Of a stretch of DNA of 64,000 bases, positions 55,974 to 63,951 are shown one piece after another. The DNA is from Croceibacterium salegens (GTDB lineage: Bacteria > Pseudomonadota > Alphaproteobacteria > Sphingomonadales > Sphingomonadaceae), in the NCBI RefSeq assembly GCF_009827435.1, contig NZ_WTYM01000058.1:203779-267778 (forward strand), in the 5' to 3' direction. Both the position numbers and the translations under genes were made by a program. Positions within the stretch are counted from its first letter, which is position 1, and the number at the start of each line of letters is the position of its first letter. The notes beneath the pieces were generated by a model that was given only the letters and a program-made list of their open reading frames with translations, was not told where the DNA came from and ran no database searches.

Positions 55974-57242
55974 ATGCTCAACAAGGCCGACAACGAGCTG
56001 CTGACCCGGGTCGGGCCGGGAACGGCGATGGGCGCGATGCTGCGTGAGTACTGGGTGCCGGCCTGCCGCTCCGCAACGCTCGAAGCGGGCGGGGCGCCCG
56101 AGAAGATCCACCTGTTCGGGGAGAACTTCGTCGCCTTCCGCTCGCCCGACGGCACGCCCGGTTTCCTGCAGGAGGCCTGCCCGCACCGCTGCGCGTCCTT
56201 GCGCCTCGCGCGTAACGAAGAAGGCGGCCTGCGATGCATCTTCCACGGCTGGAAGTTCTCCGCCGCGGGCAAGTGCATCGACGCTCCGACCGAGCCGCGC
56301 GCCCAGCGCGAGAAGTTCGCCGACAGCGTGCCGGTGCGCAGCCACCGGGTGCACGAGGCCGGCGGCATGGTCTGGGTCTACATGGGCGCGAAAGAGACCC
56401 CGCCGCGCTTCCCCGACTACGAGTTCACCGACCTGCCCGAAGGCCACGTCCAGCCCTATCGCGGGATCATCCGCACCAACTGGCTGCAGGGGCTCGAGGC
56501 GCTTCTCGACAGCGCCCACGTCACCTTCCTCCACGCCACCAACCTCGATAGCGCCAAGGGCCGGTCCTACTTCAAGGACGAGAGCGACATGATGCTGGCC
56601 GACGGCGCGCCGGTGTTCGAGTTCGACGAGCGCCCCTACGGCTTCCGCGAGGGCGCGATCCGCGAGGAGGCGGAAGGCCGCCGCTACGCCCGCGTGCGCG
56701 AGGTCTCGCTGCCGTTCTTCAGCTTCATCCCCTCGGCCCCGCGCGGTCCGCGGATGGTGTGCTGCTCGATCCCGATCGACGACGTCACCACCGCGCAGTG
56801 GTACATCGCCTACGACACCGACGCGCCGATCAGGCACAACATGATCGGCGCCTTCGGCACCTGGAGCGAGAACCCGGATCACTTCAACGCCGACATGGGC
56901 GGCCCCGAAGACAACTGGCAGCAGGACCGCGAGGCGATGAAGGCCGGCCACTGGTCGGGCATCATCGGCCGCTCGAACGCCTACGAGGACTTCGCGGTGC
57001 AGGAATCGATGGGGCCGATCGTCGACCGGACGAAGGAGTATCTCGGCACCTGCGACCGGGTAATCTACCGCGCGCGGCGCTTGCTGCTCGATGCCGTGCG
57101 CCGTCACCGCGACGTGGGCGAACTGGCCTTTTCCGCCGAGGAAATCGACTACGGCGCAATCCGCGCGGTGAGCTTCGCCTACCCGGCCGACGCCGACTGG
57201 CGCGAGGTCGATCCCGAGGGGCTGGCCGAAGCAGCCGAATAG
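55974..57242 (+). CDS. Rieske aromatic ring-hydroxylating oxygenase
   Basis: A 422-residue oxygenase alpha-subunit type protein. The Rieske 2Fe-2S ligands are C69-x-H71 (ACPHRC) and C88-x2-H91 (RCIFHGW). The mononuclear iron site is in the segment LLDSAHVTFLH (D179, H182, H187). It resembles phthalate 4,5-dioxygenase and other single-component-oxygenase/separate-reductase systems. The ATG at 55974 has GGAG six bases before; a GTG one codon earlier is less well spaced. No reductase or ferredoxin gene is adjacent. The substrate is unknown, probably an aromatic acid. It is divergent from the CDF gene. Confidence 0.9.
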   Translation: MLNKADNELLTRVGPGTAMGAMLREYWVPACRSATLEAGGAPEKIHLFGENFVAFRSPDGTPGFLQEACPHRCASLRLARNEEGGLRCIFHGWKFSAAGKCIDAPTEPRAQREKFADSVPVRSHRVHEAGGMVWVYMGAKETPPRFPDYEFTDLPEGHVQPYRGIIRTNWLQGLEALLDSAHVTFLHATNLDSAKGRSYFKDESDMMLADGAPVFEFDERPYGFREGAIREEAEGRRYARVREVSLPFFSFIPSAPRGPRMVCCSIPIDDVTTAQWYIAYDTDAPIRHNMIGAFGTWSENPDHFNADMGGPEDNWQQDREAMKAGHWSGIIGRSNAYEDFAVQESMGPIVDRTKEYLGTCDRVIYRARRLLLDAVRRHRDVGELAFSAEEIDYGAIRAVSFAYPADADWREVDPEGLAEAAE

Positions 57243-57304
57243 CCGCCCTCGACAAGCGGTTGATTCCGCGTCAATATGATAACGTTCACATGGGAGAGCG
57301 TGAC

Positions 57305-57859
57305 ATGACAAGGATCGCAATTTTCGTGCTTGCCGGCCTGGTCTTGGCGGCCGCACCGGCGGCGGCGCAGAACCAGGGCCAGACCGGTGCCCCCAGTAGC
57401 CCGATGGGCTCCAGCATGCCGCAAGGTGCGCCGGGCGACACGCCCGCTTCGGGCAACATGGGCCAGCTCGAGCACATGTCCGAGACCGAGAAGTTCGCCT
57501 TCGAGCGCTCGGGATCGGACAAGGCGGTAAAGTTCGCGGCCAAGGCGCAGGCCTTCATCACCGGATCCGCCGACGAGCGCGAACGGGCCATGTCGGTCGG
57601 CCGCGATGCCCAGGCCGGCAAGCCGTTCGACATGAGCGGGGACGACATCCGCGCCGCTCTCGAGGCCGACCTGCAGGACTGGCGCAAGACTTTCAGCATC
57701 CCGAAGGCGCAGTTCCAGTCGATTCACGAGCAGCTGGTGCCCGCAAAGGTCGAACTGACCGCCGCCGAATGGGCGGTACGCCGCGCGCAGTGGTTCCAGG
57801 CCCGAGACAAGTGGATCGACGACCAGCGCGCATTGCTGGGGATTCCCGCAGGCGGCTAG
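57305..57859 (+). CDS. Hypothetical secreted protein
   Basis: A 184-residue protein with a clear signal peptide (IFVLAGLVLAAAPAAAQ, cleavage after the Ala run near residue 19). A Gly/Ser/Pro/Met-rich stretch of about 40 residues precedes a polar helical domain with several Trp residues. There is no family I can name. The ATG at 57305 has GGGAGAG six bases before it. It follows the Rieske gene by 62 bp, so it could be in the same transcript, but a shared role is not evident. Confidence 0.7.
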   Translation: MTRIAIFVLAGLVLAAAPAAAQNQGQTGAPSSPMGSSMPQGAPGDTPASGNMGQLEHMSETEKFAFERSGSDKAVKFAAKAQAFITGSADERERAMSVGRDAQAGKPFDMSGDDIRAALEADLQDWRKTFSIPKAQFQSIHEQLVPAKVELTAAEWAVRRAQWFQARDKWIDDQRALLGIPAGG

Positions 57860-57943
57860 CCGCGACATTCCGCGACAGCTTGGCGATTGCGTGCCTCGCG
57901 CCTTCGGCATAGTCTCGCCTCACACGGGGAGAGGAGACTCTGC

Positions 57944-58336
57944 ATGAAGAAGTTTGTTCTGGTTGCCGCCGCCGCCGCCTTGTTCGCGACGCCGGCGCTG
58001 GCCGAAGGAACCGGCGCAGCCGGCGCTTGGGCGATCGAGGCGAAGACCGATTTCGGCACCTTCAAGTCCGACTGGACCGTTGCCGAGGCGGACGGCGCCT
58101 ACACGCTGGAAATGAAGGACGCGCCGATGGAAGGCGGTCCGGGTGGCGGCGAACCGCCCAAGAGCACGATCTCCAACCTTGTCGTCGACGGCGATCACCT
58201 GACCTTCGACCGCGCGCTCGACATGGGCGGCCAGCAGATGAGCATGAAGTACGACCTGACGGTCGCCGGCGACACGATGTCGGGCACCGCCAAAAGCGAC
58301 TTCGGCGACATCCCGATCTCGGGCACCCGCAAGTAG
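57944..58336 (+). CDS. Hypothetical secreted small protein
   Basis: A 130-residue exported protein. The signal peptide FVLVAAAAALFATPALAEG is cleaved after ALA. The mature part is a beta-rich repeat-like fold (WAIEAKTDFGTFKSDWTVAE and the later LTVAGDTMSGTAKSDFGDIP), similar to small periplasmic lipocalin-like or DUF-type sphingomonad proteins. A GAGAGGAGA site precedes the ATG. It converges with the thioesterase gene with 9 bp between. No function is known. Confidence 0.7.
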   Translation: MKKFVLVAAAAALFATPALAEGTGAAGAWAIEAKTDFGTFKSDWTVAEADGAYTLEMKDAPMEGGPGGGEPPKSTISNLVVDGDHLTFDRALDMGGQQMSMKYDLTVAGDTMSGTAKSDFGDIPISGTRK

Positions 58337-58345
58337 GACTGGGCC

Positions 58346-58738
58346 CTAACGGGCGAAGAAACGGTCGATGATTTCGCGCGCCGGCCTGACAGGTCGGCGC
58401 GTTTCCGCGTCGATGCAGCACCAGGTCGATTTGACCTCGGCGATGATCTCCTCGCCGCGCTGAACCATGGTCTCGTAGCAAGCGCGCACACCCTGGACCT
58501 TTTCGAGCACGACATGGGCAATCACTTCGTCGCCGAGGAAGGCCGGGCGGCGATAGGTAATCTCGTGCTTGAGCGCGACCCACAGGTGCCGCGCCACCGC
58601 CTCGACCGGTGCGACGGACTTCCAGTGATCGATCACCGCATCCTGCACCCAGCCAAGGTAGCGGGCGTTGTTCACGTGACCCATGAAGTCGATGTCGGCG
58701 GGCGCGATGGCGATGGGGAAGAGGTGGGGCTTGCTCAC
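58346..58738 (-). CDS. Acyl-CoA thioesterase, 4HBT hotdog family
   Basis: A 130-residue hotdog-fold thioesterase hydrolysing acyl-CoA or aroyl-CoA. The family motif DIDFMGHVNNARYLGWVQ holds the catalytic Asp (D17) and the H-V-N loop. LWVALKHEITYRRPAFLGDE is the next conserved strand. It is close to YbgC/4-hydroxybenzoyl-CoA thioesterases. The Rieske oxygenase upstream might suggest an aromatic substrate, but they are on opposite strands and the evidence is weak. Confidence 0.88.
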   Translation of the reverse strand: MSKPHLFPIAIAPADIDFMGHVNNARYLGWVQDAVIDHWKSVAPVEAVARHLWVALKHEITYRRPAFLGDEVIAHVVLEKVQGVRACYETMVQRGEEIIAEVKSTWCCIDAETRRPVRPAREIIDRFFAR

Positions 58739-58776
58739 ATCGGTGTAAGTAGCGTGCGATTGTCACATCGCAAGGA

Positions 58777-59916
58777 CTATCTGCCCTCTGCCTCGAGCCA
58801 TTCGACGAGGGCTGCGAGGCATTCGCGCGCCAGCAGCTTGCAGCGTTCCGGGCTCCAGCCCTGTTCGGGGTCGGGCAGGTCGTCGTTGTCCTTGAACGGC
58901 ATTTCCAGCGTCATCGAGCAGGCGCCGAAGCGCTCGGCGACCTGGTTGGTGCTCATCGACAGGTTGGCCTTGCCGGCCCGCGCGACGGGATATCCCTTGG
59001 CGGTCTGGAATTCGGGGGTGCGGCGGGCGAGGATCAGCTGGAAGCTGTTGTACTTCGCCTGCAGTTCCTCGCTCCACGACGGGATGCCCTCGAACCCGGC
59101 GAGGAAGTTGGCGGCGATCGCCTCGTCGCCGTGGACGTCCATCGCGAAGTCGACGCCGGTTTCATCCATGGCGTTGCGGATGGCGAGGACCTCGGGCGAC
59201 TTCTCGGCGCTCGGCTCGTGCCATTCACGGTTGAGGTTGGTGCCGACCGCGTTGGTGCGCAGGTGCCCGCGGCGGCTGCCGTCGGGGTTGCAGTTGGGCA
59301 CGACGTTGAGGCGGCACTTCTGGCGGAGGACGCGCGCGACCGGGTCGGCCGGATCGGTCAGCACTTCGAGAGCGCCTTCCATCCACCATTCGGCCATCGA
59401 TTCGCCCGGGTGCTGGCGGGCGTAGAGCCAGACCTGCGTTTGGCCCTCGCCCATGGCGAGGCAGTCGAGCGGCTGGCCGTCGAGCGTCAGGCCGAGGCAG
59501 CGATACTCGACGCCTTCTGCGCTGGCGGCCTCGGCGACGAGGTCGTGGTGCCGCTCCATCGAATAGGGCGCGAAGTAGGCGAACCAGGCGACGTCGCTGG
59601 CCGGCGTGTAGCGGATCGTCAGCGTGCCGCCGTCCTCGCCCTTGTCGAAGGTCGTTTCGGCGCGGCCCCAGTAGTCGCGGTCCTCGGAGACGCAGGCGTT
59701 GTAGCCCGGCCAGCCCGCGGGATAGGCGCTGGTGTTGAGATCGGTGATGCGCAGCACGAGCTCGCGCCCGGCCGCGCCGGTGACGCGGAAATGGAACCAC
59801 TGGCGGAACTCGGACATGTGGTCCGCCGGGATGGCGAGGGTGGCGCTGGCGCCGTCGATGGAGATTACGTCGATGTTGCCGCTGTCGAACGCGGCGTTGA
59901 TTGCAATGTCAGTCAT
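58777..59916 (-). CDS. M14-family zinc carboxypeptidase (cytosolic CCP-like)
   Basis: A 379-residue metallocarboxypeptidase. Residues 1-120 form the beta-sandwich N-domain of cytosolic carboxypeptidases ([20 protein letters not shown]). The zinc site is H169-x2-E172 in [13 protein letters not shown], with H262 in AMDVHGDE. The catalytic Glu is in [10 protein letters not shown] and the substrate-binding Arg/Asn in [14 protein letters not shown]. No signal peptide is visible, so it is cytoplasmic. Bacterial CCP-like enzymes have uncertain substrates, perhaps C-terminal acidic or peptidoglycan peptides. The ATG overlaps the stop of the upstream DUF4136 gene. Confidence 0.9.
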   Translation of the reverse strand: MTDIAINAAFDSGNIDVISIDGASATLAIPADHMSEFRQWFHFRVTGAAGRELVLRITDLNTSAYPAGWPGYNACVSEDRDYWGRAETTFDKGEDGGTLTIRYTPASDVAWFAYFAPYSMERHHDLVAEAASAEGVEYRCLGLTLDGQPLDCLAMGEGQTQVWLYARQHPGESMAEWWMEGALEVLTDPADPVARVLRQKCRLNVVPNCNPDGSRRGHLRTNAVGTNLNREWHEPSAEKSPEVLAIRNAMDETGVDFAMDVHGDEAIAANFLAGFEGIPSWSEELQAKYNSFQLILARRTPEFQTAKGYPVARAGKANLSMSTNQVAERFGACSMTLEMPFKDNDDLPDPEQGWSPERCKLLARECLAALVEWLEAEGR

Positions 59917-60497
59917 TTGACCTCGATAGTCGCGCCGGATTCGCCGGGGAAGCCCTTGAACAGCGCCGCCGCCATCTTGTCCGCGGCGGCCTGCGCGCTG
60001 GCGTAGTCGCTGTTGGTGCTGGCCGAAAACTCGGCGCGGCCTTCCCACAGCGCCTGCCCGGTGCCGTTGTCCTTTATGACCACGCGCAGCCGGTTGGCGG
60101 TGACGTCCGGCGGCGGGCCGGAAAGGTCGAAGCCGAGCCCGACGCCGACGCCCGAACCGTAGGACCCGGTCGAGCCGCCGACCCCGACATTGACCGGCGA
60201 ACGGCGCGGCGCAGCGTGGAGTGCCGTACGCTCGACCCGAACTTCGGCGACCTGCCCGCTCACCTCGTTTTCGACCACGCGGTACCCGAGCCTCGCCAGC
60301 TCGGCGGCGACGGCCTGCTTCCAGGCGGTGAATTCGAGGCCGTTGCCGCCGTCCGCGGCGCGGACGGAAATGCTCCCGTCGCCGAGGCGAGCGGGCTCGC
60401 TGCCGCTGAAGCGGGTCACAGAAACCGGCGAGACGACGGTCTGCACGCACCCGGCCAGGGCAAGAGCGGCGAAGGGGGCGAGGAACAGGCGGTTCAT
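59913..60497 (-). CDS. DUF4136 lipoprotein
   Basis: A 194-residue lipoprotein with the lipobox LALAGC (Cys at about residue 17). The domain [20 protein letters not shown] and the late [20 protein letters not shown] follow the DUF4136 pattern. There is a low-complexity Gly/Ser/Val patch at about residues 105-125 ([19 protein letters not shown]). DUF4136 proteins are envelope lipoproteins of unknown role. The ATG at 60497 is preceded by a short promoter region that also faces rpmJ. The stop overlaps the M14 gene by ATGA, so the two are co-translated. Confidence 0.85.
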   Translation of the reverse strand: MNRLFLAPFAALALAGCVQTVVSPVSVTRFSGSEPARLGDGSISVRAADGGNGLEFTAWKQAVAAELARLGYRVVENEVSGQVAEVRVERTALHAAPRRSPVNVGVGGSTGSYGSGVGVGLGFDLSGPPPDVTANRLRVVIKDNGTGQALWEGRAEFSASTNSDYASAQAAADKMAAALFKGFPGESGATIEVK

Positions 60498-60674
60498 GAC
60501 GATGTGACCTCCGGGCTTGTTTGTGATGGCATGGGGGCATATCGCGCCAATGCTAACCGGACAATGAACCGGCTTTCCGCCCTTGACTTGGCCTCCCTCC
60601 GCCCTTAGGGGCCCGCGCTTGAAATTGCGGCATCGGAGGCCATCTCCGGTGCCGAACTTTTTGGAAGAACCGTC

Positions 60675-60800
60675 ATGAAGATCGTCAACAGCCTCAAGTC
60701 GCTCAAGGGCCGTCACCGCGACAACCGCGTGATCCGTCGTCGCGGCCGGGTCTACGTGATCAACAAGACCAACCGTCGCTTCAAGGCGCGCCAGGGCTAA
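60675..60800 (+). CDS. rpmJ: 50S ribosomal protein L36 (zinc-free form)
   Basis: A 41-residue ribosomal protein, [20 protein letters not shown] then [20 protein letters not shown]. It lacks the four zinc-binding Cys/His of the standard 37-residue L36, as in most alphaproteobacteria. It binds 23S rRNA late in 50S assembly. It is too short to be found easily without motif recognition. It is followed by a strong terminator 45 bp after the stop. Confidence 0.97.
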   Translation: MKIVNSLKSLKGRHRDNRVIRRRGRVYVINKTNRRFKARQG

Positions 60801-60844
60801 TGCCGGCCGCGCCGCGATTCGTTCGCGGCAGCGATGAAGTGCAG

Positions 60845-60870
60845 GGCTCCCGTCAATTCGGGAGCCTTTT
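60845..60870 (+). terminator. Terminator of rpmJ overlapping the HAD gene ribosome site
   Basis: A perfect 8-bp stem GGCTCCCG/CGGGAGCC with loop TCAATT, followed by TTTT. The 3' arm GGGAG (60860-60864) is also the only Shine-Dalgarno for the ATG at 60873. Confidence 0.85.
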
Positions 60871-60872
60871 GC

Positions 60873-61487
60873 ATGCCTGATACCCCGCGCGCAGTCGTCT
60901 TCGACATCGGCCGCGTCCTCTACGACTGGAACCTCAGGTACCTGATGGAAAAGCTCATCGCCGATCCGGCCGAGCTCGACCACGTGCTCGCCAACGTGAT
61001 CAGCGAGGACTGGCACTTCCAGAGCGACTCCGGAACGCCGCTTGCCGAGATGGTTCCCGCCCGAAAAGCGGCGTTTCCGGAACACGCACACCTCGTGGAC
61101 GCCTATGTCGAGCGCTTCAATGACACTATTCGGCACCCGATCGAGGGCACCCACGCGTTGGTCCGGCGGCTCCATGCGGCGGGCGTCCCGCTTTATGCGC
61201 TGACCAATTTCGGGGCTGAGTTCTTCGTCGGATTCCGCCCGCACGAACCGATCTTCGACCTGTTCGACGATATCGTCGTCTCGGGCGTTGAGAAGGTCGC
61301 AAAGCCCGATCCGCGGATCTACGAAATCAGCGAGCGCCGCTTCGGCCACCCGCCCGAGGCGCTGTTCTTCACCGACGACAATCCCGCCAACGTGGCCGCC
61401 GCCCGCGCACGCGGCTGGCAGGCGCACCTGTTCGAAGGGCCCGAGGGACTCGCCGACGAACTGGTCCGCCTCGGCTTGCTCTCCTGA
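60873..61487 (+). CDS. HAD-superfamily phosphatase (YihX-like subfamily IA)
   Basis: A 204-residue haloacid-dehalogenase-fold hydrolase. Motif I is VFDIGRVLYDWN with the nucleophile D11. The usual second Asp is Gly13, as in YihX/HAD-like FDLGNV proteins. Motif II (YALTNFG), motif III Lys in VEKVAKPDPRIYEI and motif IV FFTDDNPANV are all intact. YihX acts on glucose 1-phosphate, but specificity varies. The ATG at 60873 is just after the rpmJ terminator, whose 3' arm supplies its ribosome site. It is followed by its own terminator. Confidence 0.9.
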   Translation: MPDTPRAVVFDIGRVLYDWNLRYLMEKLIADPAELDHVLANVISEDWHFQSDSGTPLAEMVPARKAAFPEHAHLVDAYVERFNDTIRHPIEGTHALVRRLHAAGVPLYALTNFGAEFFVGFRPHEPIFDLFDDIVVSGVEKVAKPDPRIYEISERRFGHPPEALFFTDDNPANVAAARARGWQAHLFEGPEGLADELVRLGLLS

Positions 61488-61495
61488 AAGAGAAC

Positions 61496-61529
61496 AGCCC
61501 CCGCGCCGCTTGGTAGGCGCGAGGGCTTT
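61496..61529 (+). terminator. Terminator of the HAD gene
   Basis: A 12-bp stem with one mismatch (AGCCCCCGCGCC/GGCGCGAGGGCT) and an 8-base loop, followed by TTG, starts 9 bp after the stop. Confidence 0.7.
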
Positions 61530-61582
61530 GGGTGGCATTCCCGGATTGGGAGGAATGCCGGGGGGATGGAGAGGATGCGGCC

Positions 61583-61882
61583 TCAGCCGTTGCAGCGAGC
61601 GAGGTCTTCAGTCGAGAGGTCCTGGCCGTCGGCGCTGAAGCGCACGACCGCCGAGGTTTCCTTGGCCAGCTTGCGGCAGACGAACAGCGGGCGGCTGGTG
61701 TCCTTGCCGGCGGAACACGAGGTGCCGTCGCAGTTCCACACCAGTCCGCCAGCGACGAACTTGGCGGTCTCGACCGGGGCGGTCAGTTCGGCCTGGTAAT
61801 AGGCTGTCGAGCCGGCGGCGGCCGGGGCGGCAAGCGCGGCGGCGGCGAGAGCGGAGAGGGCAAACAAGCGCAAGGGGGACAT
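61583..61882 (-). CDS. CC_3452-family secreted protein
   Basis: A 99-residue exported protein with signal peptide LFALSALAAAALAAPAAAG. The mature part matches the CC_3452 pattern: YYQAELTAPVETAKFVAGG, VWNCDGTSC, SRPLFVCRKLAKE and a C-terminal DLARCNG. Two to three disulfides from the four Cys are likely. The family is widespread in Caulobacter and sphingomonads with no known role. An AGGAG site precedes the ATG. It is divergent from an HxlR regulator across 151 bp of GTTGCAT repeats. Confidence 0.85.
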   Translation of the reverse strand: MSPLRLFALSALAAAALAAPAAAGSTAYYQAELTAPVETAKFVAGGLVWNCDGTSCSAGKDTSRPLFVCRKLAKETSAVVRFSADGQDLSTEDLARCNG

Positions 61883-61901
61883 GGGACACTCCTGGCAATC
61901 A

Positions 61902-61960
61902 GTTGCATTGAAAAACTAGTTGCGAATCGCTACCTAGGGAAGCGAGTTGCATTATGCAAC
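61902..61960. promoter_or_regulatory. GTTGCAT operator cluster between the CC_3452 and HxlR genes
   Basis: A perfect 15-bp palindrome GTTGCAT-T-ATGCAAC at 61946-61960 is accompanied by half-sites GTTGCAT at 61902-61908 and GTTGCG at 61919-61924. The divergent spacer sits between a regulator and a target gene, the usual place for an HxlR/MarR-type operator. Confidence 0.6.
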
Positions 61961-62033
61961 CGAAATATTGCGTGTCCGTTGCAAGCCCACCCACCTGTGG
62001 GCTAATCGTCGCACGGAGAGAAGAAAGGCAGCA

Positions 62034-62525
62034 ATGGGTCACTTGCACGAAAACCTGCGGGAGGTCGTCGAATGCGGCCTGCCCGGCGCGCTCGAAGTGA
62101 TCGGCGACCGATGGAGCTTCATGATCCTGCGCGCGGGTTTCAACGGCATCCGCCACTTCGACAGCTTCCAGTCCGAACTCGGCATCGCCCGCAACATCCT
62201 CTCGAACCGCCTGCACAAGCTGGTCGAGAACGGCATCTTCAGCCGCGAACCGTGCGAGCACGACAAGCGCAAGGTCGAATACCGGCTTACCGCCAAGGCG
62301 ATCGACCTGCTGCCCGCGCTCATCGCGCTTCGCCAATGGGGCGAGAAGTACACCAGCAAGGTGCCCTCGAACCTGGTGCTGGTGGACGCGCGCGACCGCA
62401 AGGCGATCGAGCCGGTGCGGCTCCACGCCCACGATGGGCGGCCGCTGGCCTACTCCGACCTCGACTGGGAAGAGGCGGACAAGGTTGCCTCAACCGATCG
62501 CGGCGCGTCCGGCGAGTGCTGCTGA
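62034..62525 (+). CDS. HxlR-family transcriptional regulator
   Basis: A 163-residue winged-helix regulator. CGLPGALEVIGDRWSFMILR opens the HxlR domain, and FDSFQSELGIARNILSNRLH carries the recognition helix; the wing is FSREPCEHDKRKVEYRLT. Cysteines at about residues 14 and 84 could sense thiol or electrophile stress, and the C-terminus ends in ECC. HxlR proteins often bind quinones or aldehydes. The start at 62034 is preceded by GAAAGG. Divergent from the CC_3452 gene with a palindromic operator between, so it probably regulates itself and that gene. Confidence 0.9.
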   Translation: MGHLHENLREVVECGLPGALEVIGDRWSFMILRAGFNGIRHFDSFQSELGIARNILSNRLHKLVENGIFSREPCEHDKRKVEYRLTAKAIDLLPALIALRQWGEKYTSKVPSNLVLVDARDRKAIEPVRLHAHDGRPLAYSDLDWEEADKVASTDRGASGECC

Positions 62526-62538
62526 GCCGCCTTGCGCT

Positions 62539-62910
62539 TCAGTTGATGCGCAGCAGGCGCTTTATGTTCGTGAGCAGCGCCAAGACCGTGACCGGCTTCG
62601 ACAGGTAGCCACTCGCCCCGGCATCGCGAATCCTCGCTTCCTCGAGACGTCCGGCATAAGCGGTGATGGCCAGGATCGGCAGGTCGCGATAATCGGCCTG
62701 CGCCTTGAGCCGCTCGGTCAGCACCAGCCCCGAGACGTTCGGCAGGTTGATGTCCATGATGACGAGGTCGGGCCGCACGCGCTCCACCTCGTCGATCACG
62801 CGCGCGCCGTCACCCACCGAGGTGACCGCGAATCCGGCCTGCTCCAGCGTCGCAATGTAGAACATGCGATTGAGCAGATCGTCTTCAACTACGAGAATGC
62901 GCCGTCCCAT
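62539..62910 (-). CDS. Single-domain response regulator (DivK-like)
   Basis: A 123-residue receiver domain with no output domain. Acidic pocket residues are D10-D11, and the phosphoacceptor is D53 in LVIMDINLPNVSG. The switch Thr is in ILAITAYAG and the Lys in GYLSKPVTV. The closest well-known type is DivK, which controls cell division and polarity kinases in alphaproteobacteria; other CheY-like single receivers are possible. No kinase is adjacent. It is convergent with the HxlR gene. Confidence 0.88.
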   Translation of the reverse strand: MGRRILVVEDDLLNRMFYIATLEQAGFAVTSVGDGARVIDEVERVRPDLVIMDINLPNVSGLVLTERLKAQADYRDLPILAITAYAGRLEEARIRDAGASGYLSKPVTVLALLTNIKRLLRIN

Positions 62911-62988
62911 GGCTCAACAACGCAAAAATCCCCGCCGGTTCCGGAGCTAGCCACAATTTTAGATCATACGCCTTTCGGGGGAGCGCGT

Positions 62989-63231
62989 TCAGTTTTCCCC
63001 GGAGGACTTGGACTCGCCCTGTTCGATGGTCACTTTCGACGGTGGGGCGATGTCGGGATGACGCGAGGCAAGCTCGCGCTCGCGGTCCTCGTCACTCTCC
63101 TTCATGCCCTTCTTGAACTCGCGTACGCCCTTGCCGAAGTCGCCCATCGTCTCCGACAGCTTTCCGCGCCCGAACAGCACCAGCACGACGATGCCGACGA
63201 CCAGCCAGTGCCAGACTGAAAACGAACCCAT
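62989..63231 (-). CDS. tatA: Twin-arginine translocase subunit TatA
   Basis: An 80-residue TatA/E protein. The N-terminal helix [19 protein letters not shown] is followed by the amphipathic helix with the [20 protein letters not shown] motif and an acidic tail. It forms the channel of the Tat pathway. Here the TatA gene stands alone; tatB and tatC are not next to it in the window. The exported aminotransferase at 37938 and other Tat substrates depend on it. Confidence 0.95.
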   Translation of the reverse strand: MGSFSVWHWLVVGIVVLVLFGRGKLSETMGDFGKGVREFKKGMKESDEDRERELASRHPDIAPPSKVTIEQGESKSSGEN

Positions 63232-63420
63232 TTACGCGTGCACTCCTTTGCGTGGCGCCGGATTAGCAGGTCGGGGGAGGTGACGGAAGCGGGTGGGTAG
63301 TGGGATGCCGACGCCCAAGTCTGCTAGCGACCCAATTGCGGACAGTTGACACTGGATTTTAAGATGGCAGCTAGGCGCCCTAATCCAAGACATAAGAGCC
63401 CGACTTCTTAGTTCCCGAAA

Positions 63421-63951
63421 GTGGACATTCTTCGCGGACAAGTTGGCTGGTCGGGGGTTTGGCGCCTTTCTCCGCTACTATTCCCATGCAGTGAGGCTGT
63501 CAGTGGCGTCAGGAGCAGGATCAGGATCGGGGATCTTGTCGCCAGCCAGGAGATACGAAGCCGGTCGACGGTTATCCAGCAGAAGACCGGGCGCCCTGTT
63601 CAGTTCGAACTGACAGGCGATGTTCGTGCCAGCCTTTTGGCGTGGCTCGAGCGGCGTGGAGGATCGACCGAAGACTACGCCTTCCCAAGCCGCATCGATC
63701 GAACAAAGCACCTGAGCACGAGACAATACGCGCGCCTGGTCGATGAATGGGTGACTGCCATTGGGCTGCGACGTGAGGAATACGGTACGCACTCGATGCG
63801 GCGCACCAAGGCTTCGATGATTTACAAGGCGACGGGCAATCTCCGTGCCGTGCAAATCCTGCTTGGCCATTCCAAGATCGAGAACACCGTCAGGTACCTG
63901 GGCGTGGACATCGAGGACGCGCTATTGCTCGCCGAGCGCACGGAAATCTGA
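63421..63951 (+). mobile_element. Truncated tyrosine recombinase (phage-type integrase) remnant
   Basis: About 176 codons from a GTG at 63421, ending at 63951. The last ~130 residues are the catalytic domain of a sphingomonad-type integrase: QQKTGRPVQFEL, LSTRQYARLVDEWV, YGTHSMRRTKASMIYKATGN (H124, R127), LLGHSKIENTVRYLG (H150, Y159). The N-terminal SAM-like DNA-binding domain is missing. The first catalytic Arg block (usually LRGxDLxxL) is not recognisable upstream of IGDLVASQE. So this is a decayed integrase, inactive alone. The 190 bp before it is lower in GC, and no tRNA or att repeat is visible. Confidence 0.75.

Noticed and set aside
63232..63420. A tRNA or att site for the integrase remnant
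   Set aside because: No tRNA arms or direct repeats could be found in the 190 bp between tatA and the integrase fragment.
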